This document shows positions 43,430 through 54,891 of a stretch of 64,000 nucleotides of DNA, piece by piece. This DNA is from Halichondria panicea (lineage: Eukaryota > Porifera > Demospongiae > Suberitida > Halichondriidae): positions 2,809,001 to 2,873,000 of the forward strand of contig NC_087391.1 in assembly GCF_963675165.1 (NCBI RefSeq), in the 5' to 3' direction. Numbering within the stretch: position 1 is the stretch's first letter; each line of letters opens with the position of its first letter. The notes under the pieces are model-generated. The model was given only the letters and a program-made list of their open reading frames with translations, did no database searches and was not told the origin of the DNA. A program made the position numbers and the translations under genes.

Positions 43430-46400
43430 CTAAATTAGATGCGATTCCTTCGATTTTGTGGCAATTCTGTAAAAAAATACGAGTTAAAAACTATGGACTG
43501 TGCAATCTCCATAGGGTACAAACTTACGGTATCTCTTTGGCGGCAAGCATCCAGCCTTCCCAGTCCAGCAACACACTTAAGTCTACGGGCTCATTTTCAC
43601 CAGAGGACTTGAGGAACTCCTTTACTCGTTGCAAGTTTAGTTTGTGCTGCTTATCTCCAAACTCCCAATACAGCTTTAGCGATCCTTTCTTGTATGCCTC
43701 CTCTTCCAGGTCACCAGACCCGCCCTCTGGCCATTCTTGGATCTGATGGTGGTCTGACATATATCCTCGATTGAAGTGGCCGTCATCCCCACTTTGATCA
43801 AATGTACTTATTGGGATATCGGAGGATGACTGTGTGCTGTACTGATCCTCTGGGCCTGTGTAGGACTGCTGGGAGAGAGAGTGGTTGGAGATTTTACCAG
43901 ATACCTGGGACAAGCTGAACTGCTCAATGATAACAATGTCGGCTGATTTTGGAGGTGTGGTTATCACATGAGTTGGTGTTTGTGTAGGCTCAGACTGCGT
44001 ATCAAAGTGGTCCACGGATGGTGGGAGCTTTAGATTGACATGACTGGCATCCTCATTACTGCTCTGACTGGCTGGACGTTGGATGCTAGTATCCATTGAT
44101 ACTCTTCGCAGCTTGGGGGATGAGTTGGGCTCCCCCGTAGAAGCGTTTACACTGTCTTTTTTTGACCACTTTCCAACGATAGCTCCCTTGCCTTTATTTC
44201 TCTCATCCTCCCTCACAGTAGCTAATGCTTGAGACTTCTTGGCAGCCTCAGCTAATGTCTGGGAGCTAATCTCAGGAGCAGTCATATTTCTCTGCTTCTT
44301 TTTCTTCCCTTTGAGTTTCTTCCATGTACCTTTGAGGCCAGCACTCCCGGTTTTGGATCTTTCTGTCTCTTTTAGTTGGTTTATCAGCTCTAGTCGTGTC
44401 GTGGTTTCAGTTGCTTCTGCTCTCTGCTTCAGTTTCTTTTGAACAGAAATTAGCTGAGGGTATAGAGGAGAAACACTTGTACAAATGTACATGTACATGT
44501 ATAAGGATGGTCAACTGCCAGCCCTCGGTATACCTTGTAACTCACTTTTACAACGAGTGTTCAAGCACCCACGGGCCTAAAATTTATGGCTCATGGCATG
44601 TTTTGTTTCGCTCAAAAGTGTTAGAGTGTTAGAACAAAAGAGGATCGAAGCAAAGGTAATGATGACGGAAGTTTAGTATAATTTATTATAATTATTATGC
44701 ATGGTTTAATTTGCAGCTTGAAGCTAGGTCCCTGCCTGAAAACTACTTTGTGATCAGCACCTTTGTAGCACACTTAGCTAGCTAGCCAACATGTTTTAAT
44801 TGCTGATGCACTTTCGTGCTTACCAATAAAACCTACACTTAGCTAGCCAACGTGTTGTAATGTTGGGTGCACTCGCTATGCTCGAGCATTACATAACCTC
44901 GAGCATTATTGCATCACCCTCGTGCACATGTACAATAAAACACTTACTGCTAGCTAAGTGTGATTTAAATGTTACATAGAGTACGTAGAAGAGGGATTGG
45001 AAACGAAAGTACCATGCATCCGTGTATCTCTGCGGTTTTAATCGAGGCTTACCTTTAACACGGCTTAATTTTAGGATAATTATATCTATATAGTTTGGAA
45101 CATGACACAGTTTCACAGAGCTAAAATTAAAATTTTGTTGATTACAGTAGTTGTAGAGTTTACGGAGTAAATTTGCCTTCAGTATTTTCAAAAGTGCATA
45201 CCCTGCTGCAGAGGACACAAAATGTGTCTGCTGTTGTTTGTTTCTGGTTCATATCCACGCTCTGATACAACCAATCCAGGCTATTTAATAATCTGCTGCA
45301 CAGCTCTGTTTACAGCTCCAAGCGTATGGGGTGCGGTTTGCGTATAGTGGGTATATTTTGAGGGTATAAACTTTCGTGGATTGATCGTTACAAAGGTTGT
45401 CGCGGAATAGCAGCATTTCTGCAGCATGCATGCATGCGATATTAAATTCGTGGGTATAAAATGTTCGCGGTACATGCTTGATCAGCGAAAACTGCAAACA
45501 TTAATTTTATACCCTCAAAATATACACGCTATACGATATACAGAATTATAGCACAATGTTTTGGTAGTACCAATTATGAGTTTTAGATAATTATAGCATG
45601 AGAATCCTCGTGTTGTGTGCAATATATATACTAGCCCCGAATCCAGGCCGATTAAATAGGCCTGGGTAAGCAATATACAGGCACAAGCCCGAGGGCGAGT
45701 TGTATTATGTAGTACAACACGAGGCTATAAGTGTTTTATATATCAACGACCTTTACCGAACGATGTCTCGCGGCTACGTGACCGTGTAATAAAACAATAA
45801 TTATAACACGGAAGGAGCTGTACGACTTTTACGACGCGCTTGTTACCTTGACAACGTGCTTAGTACGGTAACAACCAGAGTGCAATACAAATTATGTGAA
45901 ATGGAGTAGTACATGTATGTATGGAAACTGAGAAGCAACTACATTTAATTATACAGGGAGATGAAAAGGACAGTGGTGCATGGTAAGACAGACTAGGACC
46001 ACAGCAGAGCCAGCAAAGAAGCCTAGCTGGACTGCTACAAATTGGGTACCTGGCATGTACTGGGACTGGGGAGAGTTTGCAAAGAAGCTGTCCCTTGAAA
46101 TTAAACAAATAGCGCTCCCACGTGGCTGTAATAACTAGTGTGCATGTGTATAATGAGGTGCCTCATAAGCAACTCCGAATACACACACACTGACCTGTGG
46201 CGCAACCATCAAGTTTGAGCTTTTCCCACACAAATTTGCGGTAGGGTTTCTGTTGGCAATTTGTATAACTACTCACGCCTTGGATTAAGGAATCTAGTAC
46301 TGTTTATAAACCTGTGCCCTTGATTGATGTGTAGTATTTATGATTCGGGGCTAACCAACTCATGCATTTATACTAACTACCCTCAAGCTCCCTATAATTA

Positions 46401-49400
46401 TATAATACATGTGCCACCAACACCATGGGCCCTTGCCATATAATTATGTTGACATAAACGGCACCTCACACAGATTTACATATATCTGTGTTTTCGATAC
46501 CAATAATTATTGTTGTTGACTTACAGCCTCCAATGCTTCTCCAGCTTTTGCCAAGTTAGCTAGATATTCGTAGGTCCTGGCTAAGTTATTGAGTGCCAGT
46601 GCCTGCCCATACAGATTGTTTTCTCTTTTCATCAGCTCTAGCTCCTGTGTGTATGTTAATTAGTAGTCATATACATGGTTTCAGCCCCCCCCCTGATCAT
46701 TCCATACCTTTTCAAAATGCTCCTGTGTTTGGTCAAGGTTGGCTAACATCTCATAGGTCATACCCATGTTATGGTGGATCACTCCCTCCCCCAGCTGATC
46801 TTCAAGCTCTCCAGCAATGGCTAGTCCCTGCACAGTAGTGGTAGTTTCCATATAGGCAGCATAGCTAACTATCTAGTGTCGTACTGTGCATACCAATGCC
46901 TATTTTATGACTCACCCTAATGTAACACTCGTTAGCCTTTTCCAGCTGAACCAGAGCTCTGAGGCAGTTTCCTATGCTGCAGTATGACCGTCCCTCCATA
47001 CCCTTATCTGCAGTCTCAACCGATATCCTTAGTCGCTAGTGGATTAAGTATACAGGTTAATACTCGCACAAGACATTTAGCTGCATATCAGGTAAATTTA
47101 ATGGGAAATTGAACTATAATTGGCAATTATTATTGCAAGCTAAAACATTGACGATTTTAAATTTTGTTGGGGCTGATTTTCTGCAGAAATTTCCCCAAAT
47201 AGTCCTGCCCTCGAGGCTAAAACCACACAATTTGTGACATAATGATTTCATAGATTTTCAGGCGTACCTTGCTGGGGACAGACCGCGGTCACTCACATGC
47301 AAATTTCAGGTTGGTGACCCTCACCTTGATTCGATTTATCAGCTACATAAAAGCTAGTATATGGTACCTAATTTCTGGCTAAAGTCAAGAAACCATGTCC
47401 ATGATCCTGTATCAGCTAGGCTTCTGTGTTGTTTGGTAGCTCAGCCTACTAATTGCACGGGTAATAGTACACATGCGCTTAATCATAACCCGACGTGGCC
47501 TATGGTAAAGCAGCTCAAGGCTTGAACACTATAGGCTATCTTGTCGTATGCATGGTCAGGATGCGGTATTATTTTTCATGCTAGTATAAATGTACGTTCG
47601 CTGTCGAGATCTCTACATATCTAGTGCTTTTATGGCCATATTCTTACTCATTTTCAAGTTTATACGTTCCTGAGCCTCTCTTAGTGTTTCTAAAGCTAAC
47701 GGTAACTAATTTGCATACTTATTCTATACATGTATCACCCTGACGATTTCCCATGCAGATGATTATAATTATTGATATATATACATGTATATATCACCCT
47801 GGAGTGCTGAAAGTACAGTATTACCCAATAATGTGCAGTGTGTATTGAATCACACAGAAATGTTATAATAGCTAGTAAATGCAGAAGTAAAACATTCGTA
47901 TTATAACATTGCTCGTTAGATTGATTTTGTGCCTCAACATTAGTTTTATGGTGGCCAGTGCCAGGTGCTTTTTTAGATAATTGAATCCTCCTCACCTGCT
48001 CATAGTGGTCAATGGCTTTGTCTGTGTCCTGCAGCAGCTCGTACACATAACCCAGGCTGCCATGAGTCCGTGCTTCGGCTGACCTACAAAGACAATTATT
48101 GCAAGGCAATTAATGTTACTCATTTTCAATCTGTTGAGGCAGGTGTACAAAACTGCATACGGGTGTTTGTGTACGTATATATGCGCATTACTTGAGTAAC
48201 TATTACACCTATACTCGACTATGAATTGAATGCTGAGTATAACGAGTACTACAAGCTGCACTGTGCTAATGCCTCTCGCCATGTTTTGCTTTTGCTTAAA
48301 AACTATTAGAGTGTTATAGAAGAGGTAATTATGGTTTGCTTTGTGTATATAATTATAATGTTACATTATTATTGTTAATACACAATTGATGAATTGAATT
48401 CCACATACCGTATAGCGCGAAATTTTCGTATATTTCGTGGAATGGCCTCTAAAAGTATTTCGTTGCACAATATTTGCGGAATGACTGCTTACCGGAACCC
48501 ACTCCTTTAATCTTTGCAACGTTATAGCTAATTAAAGAACAATTTTCGTGGACTTAATTTTCGTGTAGGATTGCTAACCCACGAAATCCGCGCTATACGG
48601 TAGTAGAGGAGCTTAATTGCAACAGAAGCCTATCTGATGGGTTGATGAATGATCTTCAAGGACAGAAAGCAACTGCATGTTATTGTAGATTTACAATGTA
48701 GAAGCTTATGCATGTCAATAAACAAAATGGGGGGGGTTCAGAGAAATAGTTGTGTATCTACATGGTAGCATTGCAGTGTTTGGTGGCTTACCAATGAAAA
48801 TAGTGAAAAGAAGAAGAGAAATTGTATTCTGTCTCAAAATCTCACACAAATGGGATTGAATGCGCATGCGCAGAAAAAAGGGGTGTATCCGCAATAGGTT
48901 AAAGTTTGCAATGGCTGCTGCAACTCTAGTACTATAGGCAGTACAGCTTTGCAGCTCTTTTCTGACTCTTGTAGCTAACAAAAAGCTAGCTTTAGTGCAA
49001 GGCTAACTCGAATAGAAACTTTGTGCGAACAGATGATGCTACGAAAGATTCTGAAGAGACTGCAACAGCCTTCACTGTAAGTAAAATTAGCCATAACCCA
49101 TAACTAGAGAACAAAGCTTTAGTTTGCAAATCCACGAATCAAAAATCCAAGAGAACGTGGCTAGAAGCCTATAGAAGCTGTTAGTACTCGTCGCATTGCA
49201 ACCGTCAAGCAGTTACAGCTGGAATACACACACACAGTCAGTTATCCCTCGTGCGGCTACGCCTCGAGGCATAATGAAAGTACCGCGGGTGCTGATGCCT
49301 CAGTGGATGTGTCAAAGCTACATAACATATAAAGCTACTAGCTATTGCTAATACACACTATAAATGATCAACCATGATTGATGGCCAAAATGATGAAAGT

Positions 49401-50527
49401 CGAAAAGCTAAATTTAATGGCTGCATCAGTAGAGCCTTAAAAGTTCTCTTCTCACTCTCGCAGCTACCAATAGCTAGCGTTCTAGTGCAGAGCTAACTAC
49501 TAAGTTGAGTAGGAACACTCCCCTAACTACTAAGTTGAGTAGGAATACTCCATGGACAAGTTTTGCTAGGCACCTGAGGTAATAACATTCCTAGTAAGCA
49601 AAACTAGGCATAACTCGAGATTGAAGAGTATTTTGCAAATTCATGAATTGAAATCCAAAGAAAATATGACTATAAGCTTACAGAAACTCTTCATTGATCC
49701 TTGAGCAGCCACTCCTTTTTCTCTGATTGGACGAGGACGGGAGAAAAAGGACCGGTGACTCTGGGATACAGCTTTTGTCTCTACCAGAATTTAGTCTTAC
49801 CACGTGATCCAAACATTGCGTAAAGTAGTAGAATTGCATAGCCTGCAACAGGTGCTTGCGGGTGTCTTAGCTACAGATTGAGAATGGATGCTAGTGCTGA
49901 AGATTGGATGAAGTAATAACGACATCAGGCATTCAGCTAGGATAATATAGTCATTTTAAGAGACCAGCAAGATGCAGGTTTTTGTACTCGAATTGAATCC
50001 AATTATGCGAAGGATATAAGTGAAACTTCAGGGCTAATTTTGTACAGTGCATGGTAGCTATATAGCAGGTGACATCCATCTGGAAGACTCTCTGGGCATG
50101 CTGTTACCAAGGGCGTATAAAAGAAGAGAGGGCTTGTCTGCATGATCATGCTGAGAGAATGTGAGACAAAAATGAGGTCAACTTTCGTTCTAGTTCCTGG
50201 TCGTAAAATGAACTGTAAAATGAACTATAGATCCAGTTAGGGTTGTCTGCTTGCCTTGCTTACTCACTTTCTAGCTAGCTTACGAGTCAGCTCTCATCAC
50301 AGAGACATCCGGTTACTGGGTGGGGCTAAAAAATTACTGCATAATAGGCGTATTCTAGAATATAAGCGTATAGAGCTCTGCTATTGACCCATGAGCGCAT
50401 GCGCTAATAATCCAGTTTCTACAGTATTACGTCATAGCATTCCTGAGATACACAAGCTGTATCCCAGAGTCACCAGTCCTTTTTCTCCCGCCTCCGTCCA
50501 ATCAGAGAAAAAGGAGTGGCTTGCGAG

Positions 50528-50558
<31 letters not shown>

Positions 50559-52670
50559 TACTGTATACGTTGCTTGCGCATGCGCTCCGAGCATAATTAG
50601 TATAGCATAGACAGACTATACATAAAAACACAGCGAGGGAAAGCAACTTTAATAAACAGGAACATCTGTATTTTCATGTGCGCAAGGGTCAAATACAACT
50701 AATGGTATAGAGACGTGCGATAGCTTTGTGACACATTGATCACATTACACTGTCATTAAGGTACCATTTCACAGACATATCACATACGTACTATATGGAA
50801 ACAACAAATTAGTTACCATTCTGAATGATCAATTATCACACAAAGATGCCCATGCACTTTGTCCTATACTATAAATGTACTAACTTCCTAATTACAGTAC
50901 ATTAAAATAATGTGAACTACATGTACGTGCATGCTGATATTTACATCTGAAAGCTTACACACATGCCTGTGGTTTACATCGCTTGGTAAATTCTGTAGTG
51001 GCAACCACGAGAAACACCACTCACAATTACTGTATATTGAGTTTCGAATGGGTAGTATCATTTACGAGTACAGCCTGATTTTATTTCCATGCAACTATTG
51101 AACTGCATGCATACGCAATGCTTTCTTCTTTGCAAATATTTCACTTGAGATCTTACGCAAAGACTTGCAATTCGCCATTTAAAAATCTTGTATTCGAAAC
51201 CCGTAATATTATGGTACCTCTTAACGATTCTGTTTGCTATCACAAATCATTACCATGTGTAACTAGTTAGAGCAGTTGAATTGCTAATCACTCGGCAGTT
51301 GTATATATATAATTCTCACAACCAGAGTGTTGTACAAATTATGTGACAAAAATAGTAGTATAATTATTTCAATGAACATGGAAACCTAGCAGCAACTAAT
51401 AAAATGAAACTAGAAACTATAATTATACAGAGGAAAATCAGATCAGAACGCATGTATGGACATGCACAAGACTAGGATGATCATAGCAGAGTCAACAAAA
51501 GCCTTGAGTCTTCACCATGAAAACAAATAGTGCTTCACATGGCTGTATGGTCTAAAACCCCATTTTAAAAGCTACAAACCAAAGTCAATTAAGTGCCTTA
51601 GCTTTGCTCGTTTTTATTCAACACATGCTCTATAATATTATCTTGTTGCGTTGAGGCTATCCATGTTGTAAACGCGCGCTATAGCATTCAGGTGAGCAGA
51701 CTCAGAAAACACAGACATACAGACAAACCAACCAATGAACTACTATGATAATCACTCATGGTTGCCTAAGTGCCTCGGGTTATAATTAACACGCATCTTT
51801 GACTTAAAATTGCAGGCCTACTATATCATTTGTCACACAAGTGGGAATGTACAAACACAAGATCACTCCTACTAAGGTCAATACTTAGTGTATTCATTGG
51901 AAACTCCTCCAAAGGATTCACTTACCCCACTTACCCTATGAATAATAATTTTACACTTACTTGTTTTGTGTTTCTCGGACATATTCAAGATGTTTCAAGA
52001 AATATTCCTCTGCCTTCAACAGGTGCTCCTTGGCCTCAGGTGACTGATTTAGTTTCTTTTCTCTTTGCAGTTTAAGGCGTCCAAGCGTAAGGTGGAGATC
52101 GCCGAGATTGTGGTGAGCTTTGGATCTAGAGCGATTGTCTTCAATTTTTTCGCTGATGTCTAGATATCGCTCATAGCAGAGCTTAGCTCTTTGCAAATAA
52201 CCTGTTTTGCGATTGGCTATGCCCAAATTGCAGTAAGCCTGAGCTTGATTCCTCTCATCTCCAAGCTCGTTACAAATGGCTAGATCATGCTGGTGGCAAA
52301 GAGCAGCTTTCTCATAGTCTCCCAAATAGAAGTGTGCATTGCCAAGCAAGCTCCATAGCACACTAAGCAGCTGGAGATCATCTGTACCCAATTCTAATGC
52401 AGACTCGAGTAGCGGTATGGCTTGTTTGTGGTCTCCCTGTTTAGTGAGCCTCTCTCCCTCTATGGCTAACTCCTGACAGGTTGGCAAGTCTCTCGTCCCG
52501 CCGCCAATTTCAGAGTCAGCACAGGACGCAAAGCTCATCATAGAGATGCCATCAGCAGCAAGATCTCTCGGATCTATACCATCCAGTAGAAACGAGAGAC
52601 TGGCCTTCGTGACACTCGGTTTGGCACGTTCCAGCCCAGTGAAATCTTCCGAATCACTCATGGTAGTCAT
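43430..52670 (-). CDS. LGN/GPSM2-like TPR protein without visible GoLoco motifs, 7 exons
   Basis: Exons: 51961-52670, 47996-48083, 46916-47035, 46708-46827, 46525-46644, 43528-44453, 43430-43466; 706 residues (703 if the second ATG at 52661 is used). The N-terminal 400 residues are TPR repeats most like LGN/GPSM2: CQELAIEGERLTKQGDH, LLGNAHFYLGDYEKA, YCNLGIANRKTGYL, HHNLGDLHLTLGRL, HGSLGYVYELLQDTDKAIDHYEQ split over exons 1-2, then one TPR per 120-nt exon. Exon 6 adds a basic coiled segment (KLKGKKKKQR), a long Ser/Thr/Gln-rich region with TPTHVITTPPKS, and a folded-looking C-terminus (KLYWEFGDKQHKLNL, LLDWEGWML). LGN couples Galpha-GDP to NuMA through C-terminal GoLoco motifs; none is visible here, so it could be a related TPR scaffold. 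Exon 7 adds 11 residues behind a GTAAGT donor. Confidence 0.85.
45335..45535. repeat. MITE, TATAG-GTATATT family (copy 2)
   Basis: Ends TATAGTGGGTATATTTTGAG (left) and the inverse of CTCAAAATATACACGCTATA (right) are near-perfect inverses. The interior shares 'GGTATAAA', ATGCATGCATGC, TAAATTCGTGGGTAT and TACATGCTTGATCAGCGAAAAC with 3545-3735. In the TPR gene intron between exons 5 and 6. Confidence 0.65.
45722..45870 (+). repeat. 'ATTATGCCTCGAGG' dispersed repeat, copy 3
   Basis: GGCTATAAGTGTTTTATATATC, CGACCTTTACCGAACGATGTC, CTACGTGACCGTGTAATAA, AACACGGAAGGAGC and TTGACAACGTGC follow the order of the copies at 20 and 21.8 kb. Confidence 0.55.
48416..48602. repeat. Short palindromic MITE (TACCGTATAGCGC termini)
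   Basis: The left TACCGTATAGCGCGAAATTT and right inverse (AAATCCGCGCTATACGGTA) flank about 145 bp with further internal inverse words (TTCGTGG / CCACGAA). TA lies at each end. In TPR gene intron 1. Confidence 0.7.
48895..49273 (-). repeat. MITE-A family, diverged half copy
   Basis: AATGGCTGCTGCAACTCTAG, CTCTTGTAGCTAACAAAAAGC, TTTAGTGCAAGGCTAACTCG, CTAGAAGCCTATAGAAGC and ACACACACAC..., ending GCGGCTACGCCTCGAGGCAT, follow the MITE-A order but are more diverged. It is directly followed by another MITE-A copy. Confidence 0.5.
49274..50600 (-). mobile_element. MITE-A family copy split by a nested TIR element
   Basis: The left part 49274-49707 runs AATGAAAGTACCGCGGGTGC, CTCTTCTCACTCTCGCAGCTA, a local 27-bp duplication of CTAACTACTAAGTTGAGTAG, and GATCCTTGAGCAGC. 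The right part 50521-50600 resumes with TCTACACACACAC and ends TTGCGCATGCGCTCCGAGCA then TAATTA. The interruption is the 813-bp element at 49708-50520. Confidence 0.7.
49708..50520. mobile_element. 813-bp non-autonomous element with 67-bp terminal inverted repeats
   Basis: The left arm 49708-49774 (GCCACTCCTTTTTCTCTGAT ... GACTCTGGGATACAGCTT) is the inverse of the right arm 50454-50520 with about four mismatches. No coding capacity. It is inserted in a MITE-A copy at the AGCAG/TCTACACAC junction. I cannot define a clean target duplication. In TPR gene intron 1. Confidence 0.75.
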
Positions 52671-52822
52671 AATAATTATCAATATTAAAGAAGCCTTTTC
52701 TAGATCTAGATTATATCTAGGTCCAACACCCACACGTACACTTAACTTACTCAAGCCAATAATTATGGGCGTGGCGATTTTTTTGCATTTTACATTCATG
52801 AATCATGGCAGCCGCCTCTGTT

Positions 52823-52889
52823 TAGACTCGCAAGCCGTCACTGTTGCAGGAGAACAGTTCGCCTGCAACAGTGACGGCTTGCGAGTCTA
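52823..52889. repeat. Perfect 28-bp hairpin upstream of the TPR gene
   Basis: Arms 52823-52850 (TAGACTCGCAAGCCGTCACT...) and 52862-52889 are exact inverses around an 11-nt loop. It begins 153 bp upstream of the TPR gene ATG at 52670, in its probable promoter or 5' UTR. A related word, 'TCTCGCGAGCAGACTTGCC', follows at 52943. Confidence 0.8.
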
Positions 52890-54205
52890 CCTCTGTTTAC
52901 GTTTACATAGTATCGCTGTGGTCTATCTCTGCTCTGCCCTTAGTCTCGCGAGCAGACTTGCCTAGAGGGAACTAAGACCTGGATCTCTGCTTCTGAGCAA
53001 AATGGGCAAAAATAAATGACCACTTCTGAAAAAGAGTGATAAGACTTCTTAGTTTTTGCTCGCTGGTCAGCAAAATTGATTTTAAGGGTGCATATACATT
53101 TTATGTTGTCATAATTTTGGAGACATTTCACCGTCATCTTTTGGTGTAGGCCTACTGTATTAAACATCAAATTACACTATATAGAAGTCCTCTAAAGATA
53201 ATAATTATGGTTTGATGTTTACGTACAATATCATGCAGATCTCAACCACGCAGAATGGAACCATAGATTGAGTACTCTATCTATGATGGAACTGTGCTAC
53301 TTGTATGTATGTTAGTATGTACATCTTTGGCAGTGTCGAACATGTGTGTGCGCATATACTCAAACTATGCCAGCATATATCAGTGGCGTGTACAATGGGG
53401 GGCTTTGGGGGCTTGAGCACCCCTCTGTCCTCCCAGACAACCATGCAACTAATCCTATCACAGTGGCGTAGGAAGCACGGGTGCTCAGGGTGCTGGAGCA
53501 CCCCCTTATCTCAAGCTGCCTTACCTATTTGCTCCATGAAGTTCAGAACAGCTAGCTAGAAGTCGAGCTAGTAGCTATTAGTTATACTAAGCTAGCTATA
53601 CTAGCATAGTTACGTACACAGAAGAAAGGTCAGCTAGATGAACCACATTGTAGATATCCTTAGGCCACTCCAAGTGACACTCTCTGAAGTTTTTCTAATT
53701 GCATGCGGGCGGGCGGCTTTTCTCATTATGTCATTATCAATTTCACCTTATGAATCTCATTATTTTGCAAATGAATATCATTATCACACTATTTTGTACC
53801 ACATGGACCATTATGCGCATGCGTAGTAGAAATAATGGGATAGAAATCCAATAATGAGATAGAAATCCAAGAATAAAATCTGATGCGGGCGGTGGACCAG
53901 AAACCAGAGTATCACTTGGAGTGGCCTTATAAAGAGCAAGCACATTGTCAATCTGCAACAAGCAAGTACGTAGTCTCCTCTCATTTTTGACATCAATGGT
54001 AGTAAGTTTCCATGAACAGCTACTAAAGAGGGTAGCTAGACTATAGATCAAGTGTAATTGGATCCTAAAATAGACATGCTGTAGTTAGAACGTTCGTTTT
54101 AATCACTGCAAAGATTGAAACATTCCTCCGAAGTACAATGACACAATGCAATCTTTTTTTATTGTATATTCATACCCACTTAACAGATTTTATAGATTTA
54201 AAGTA
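52890..54205. other. Spacer between the TPR gene and the transposon
   Basis: No gene supported. Besides the MITE at 53660-53930 it contains 53385-53525, where a GTGGCGTG...GGGGGCTTGAGCACCCC sequence is followed by a second CAGTGGCGTAGGAAGCACGG...GGAGCACCCCC. These are two adjacent copies of a dispersed repeat whose tail also appears near 61650. Confidence 0.45.
53660..53930. repeat. MITE, AGGCCACTCCAAGTGA termini
   Basis: TTAGGCCACTCCAAGTGACA (left) and the inverse of TATCACTTGGAGTGGCCTTA (right) form about 22-bp termini. Inside each is a GCGGGCGG word, and the centre has mirrored 'ATTATGAGATAGAAATCC' words. Non-coding. Confidence 0.65.
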
Positions 54206-54769
54206 GAGTAATCAATCGAATATCGGGCGGCACCTATTTCCGGACACGGCCACGCCTAACTAGAGAACAGCTGTGATCATTTATTGCCAGCAGTACATAG
54301 CAGGGGCCCCTACTAACCTGGACACAAAATTTCGAGTCGTATCATTAGTCGTAGTAGAAGCAAGAGCTCTTGAAACGCAAAATACGGACATACACATGAT
54401 CATCCAATCTGTTGTATTCTCGTTTAGCCACTGCAGAGACCTCTTGTAAAGAGCAAACAGAACGATAAGTATACCTAAAGAAAGATAGACTACTGTGCTA
54501 TACAAACAGCATCTAAACAAAACTCTTGGTGCTATACAAATTACACAGTTCAAGTAATCGTTGTAGTGATGGTTAAAGTGCGGACATCTTCTCTTCCATT
54601 GCTGCCTCCCTGATCACACTACCTCAGCAGATCAATTTCAAACACATGGATGGATTAAAGTTAGCTGATGAACATGTGCATGTGAAGGGCTCTGTACTGG
54701 ACCTTTAGCTTGCTTTGAAATTTGTGAGTTACACTTACTTGGTTGTAATGTTTTTGTACACAGTGTGTA
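54206..54769. repeat. Left terminal inverted repeat of the pogo-like transposon
   Basis: Pairs with 60175-60742. It contains, on the minus strand at 54281-54553, a 90-codon open frame (MNCVICIAPRVLFRCCLYST...) that is identical in protein sequence in the other TIR. It has two hydrophobic stretches but no recognisable family, and I do not call it a gene. Confidence 0.85.
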
Positions 54770-54891
54770 GACTCTACCAATCATACCAAACATCACATGA
54801 CTAATGAAAAACACATGACTAATGAAAAATTATAAAACTAATGAACAGTTATATAACACAATACTGCAAAATGATTCACAAAAAAATAGAT

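Noticed and set aside
47643-47690. Candidate extra exon of the TPR gene (ALETLREAQERINLK)
   Set aside because: It cannot be joined in frame to exon 2, while exon 2 to exon 3 (HYEQ|RLRIS) joins directly in phase 0 with a continuous TPR.
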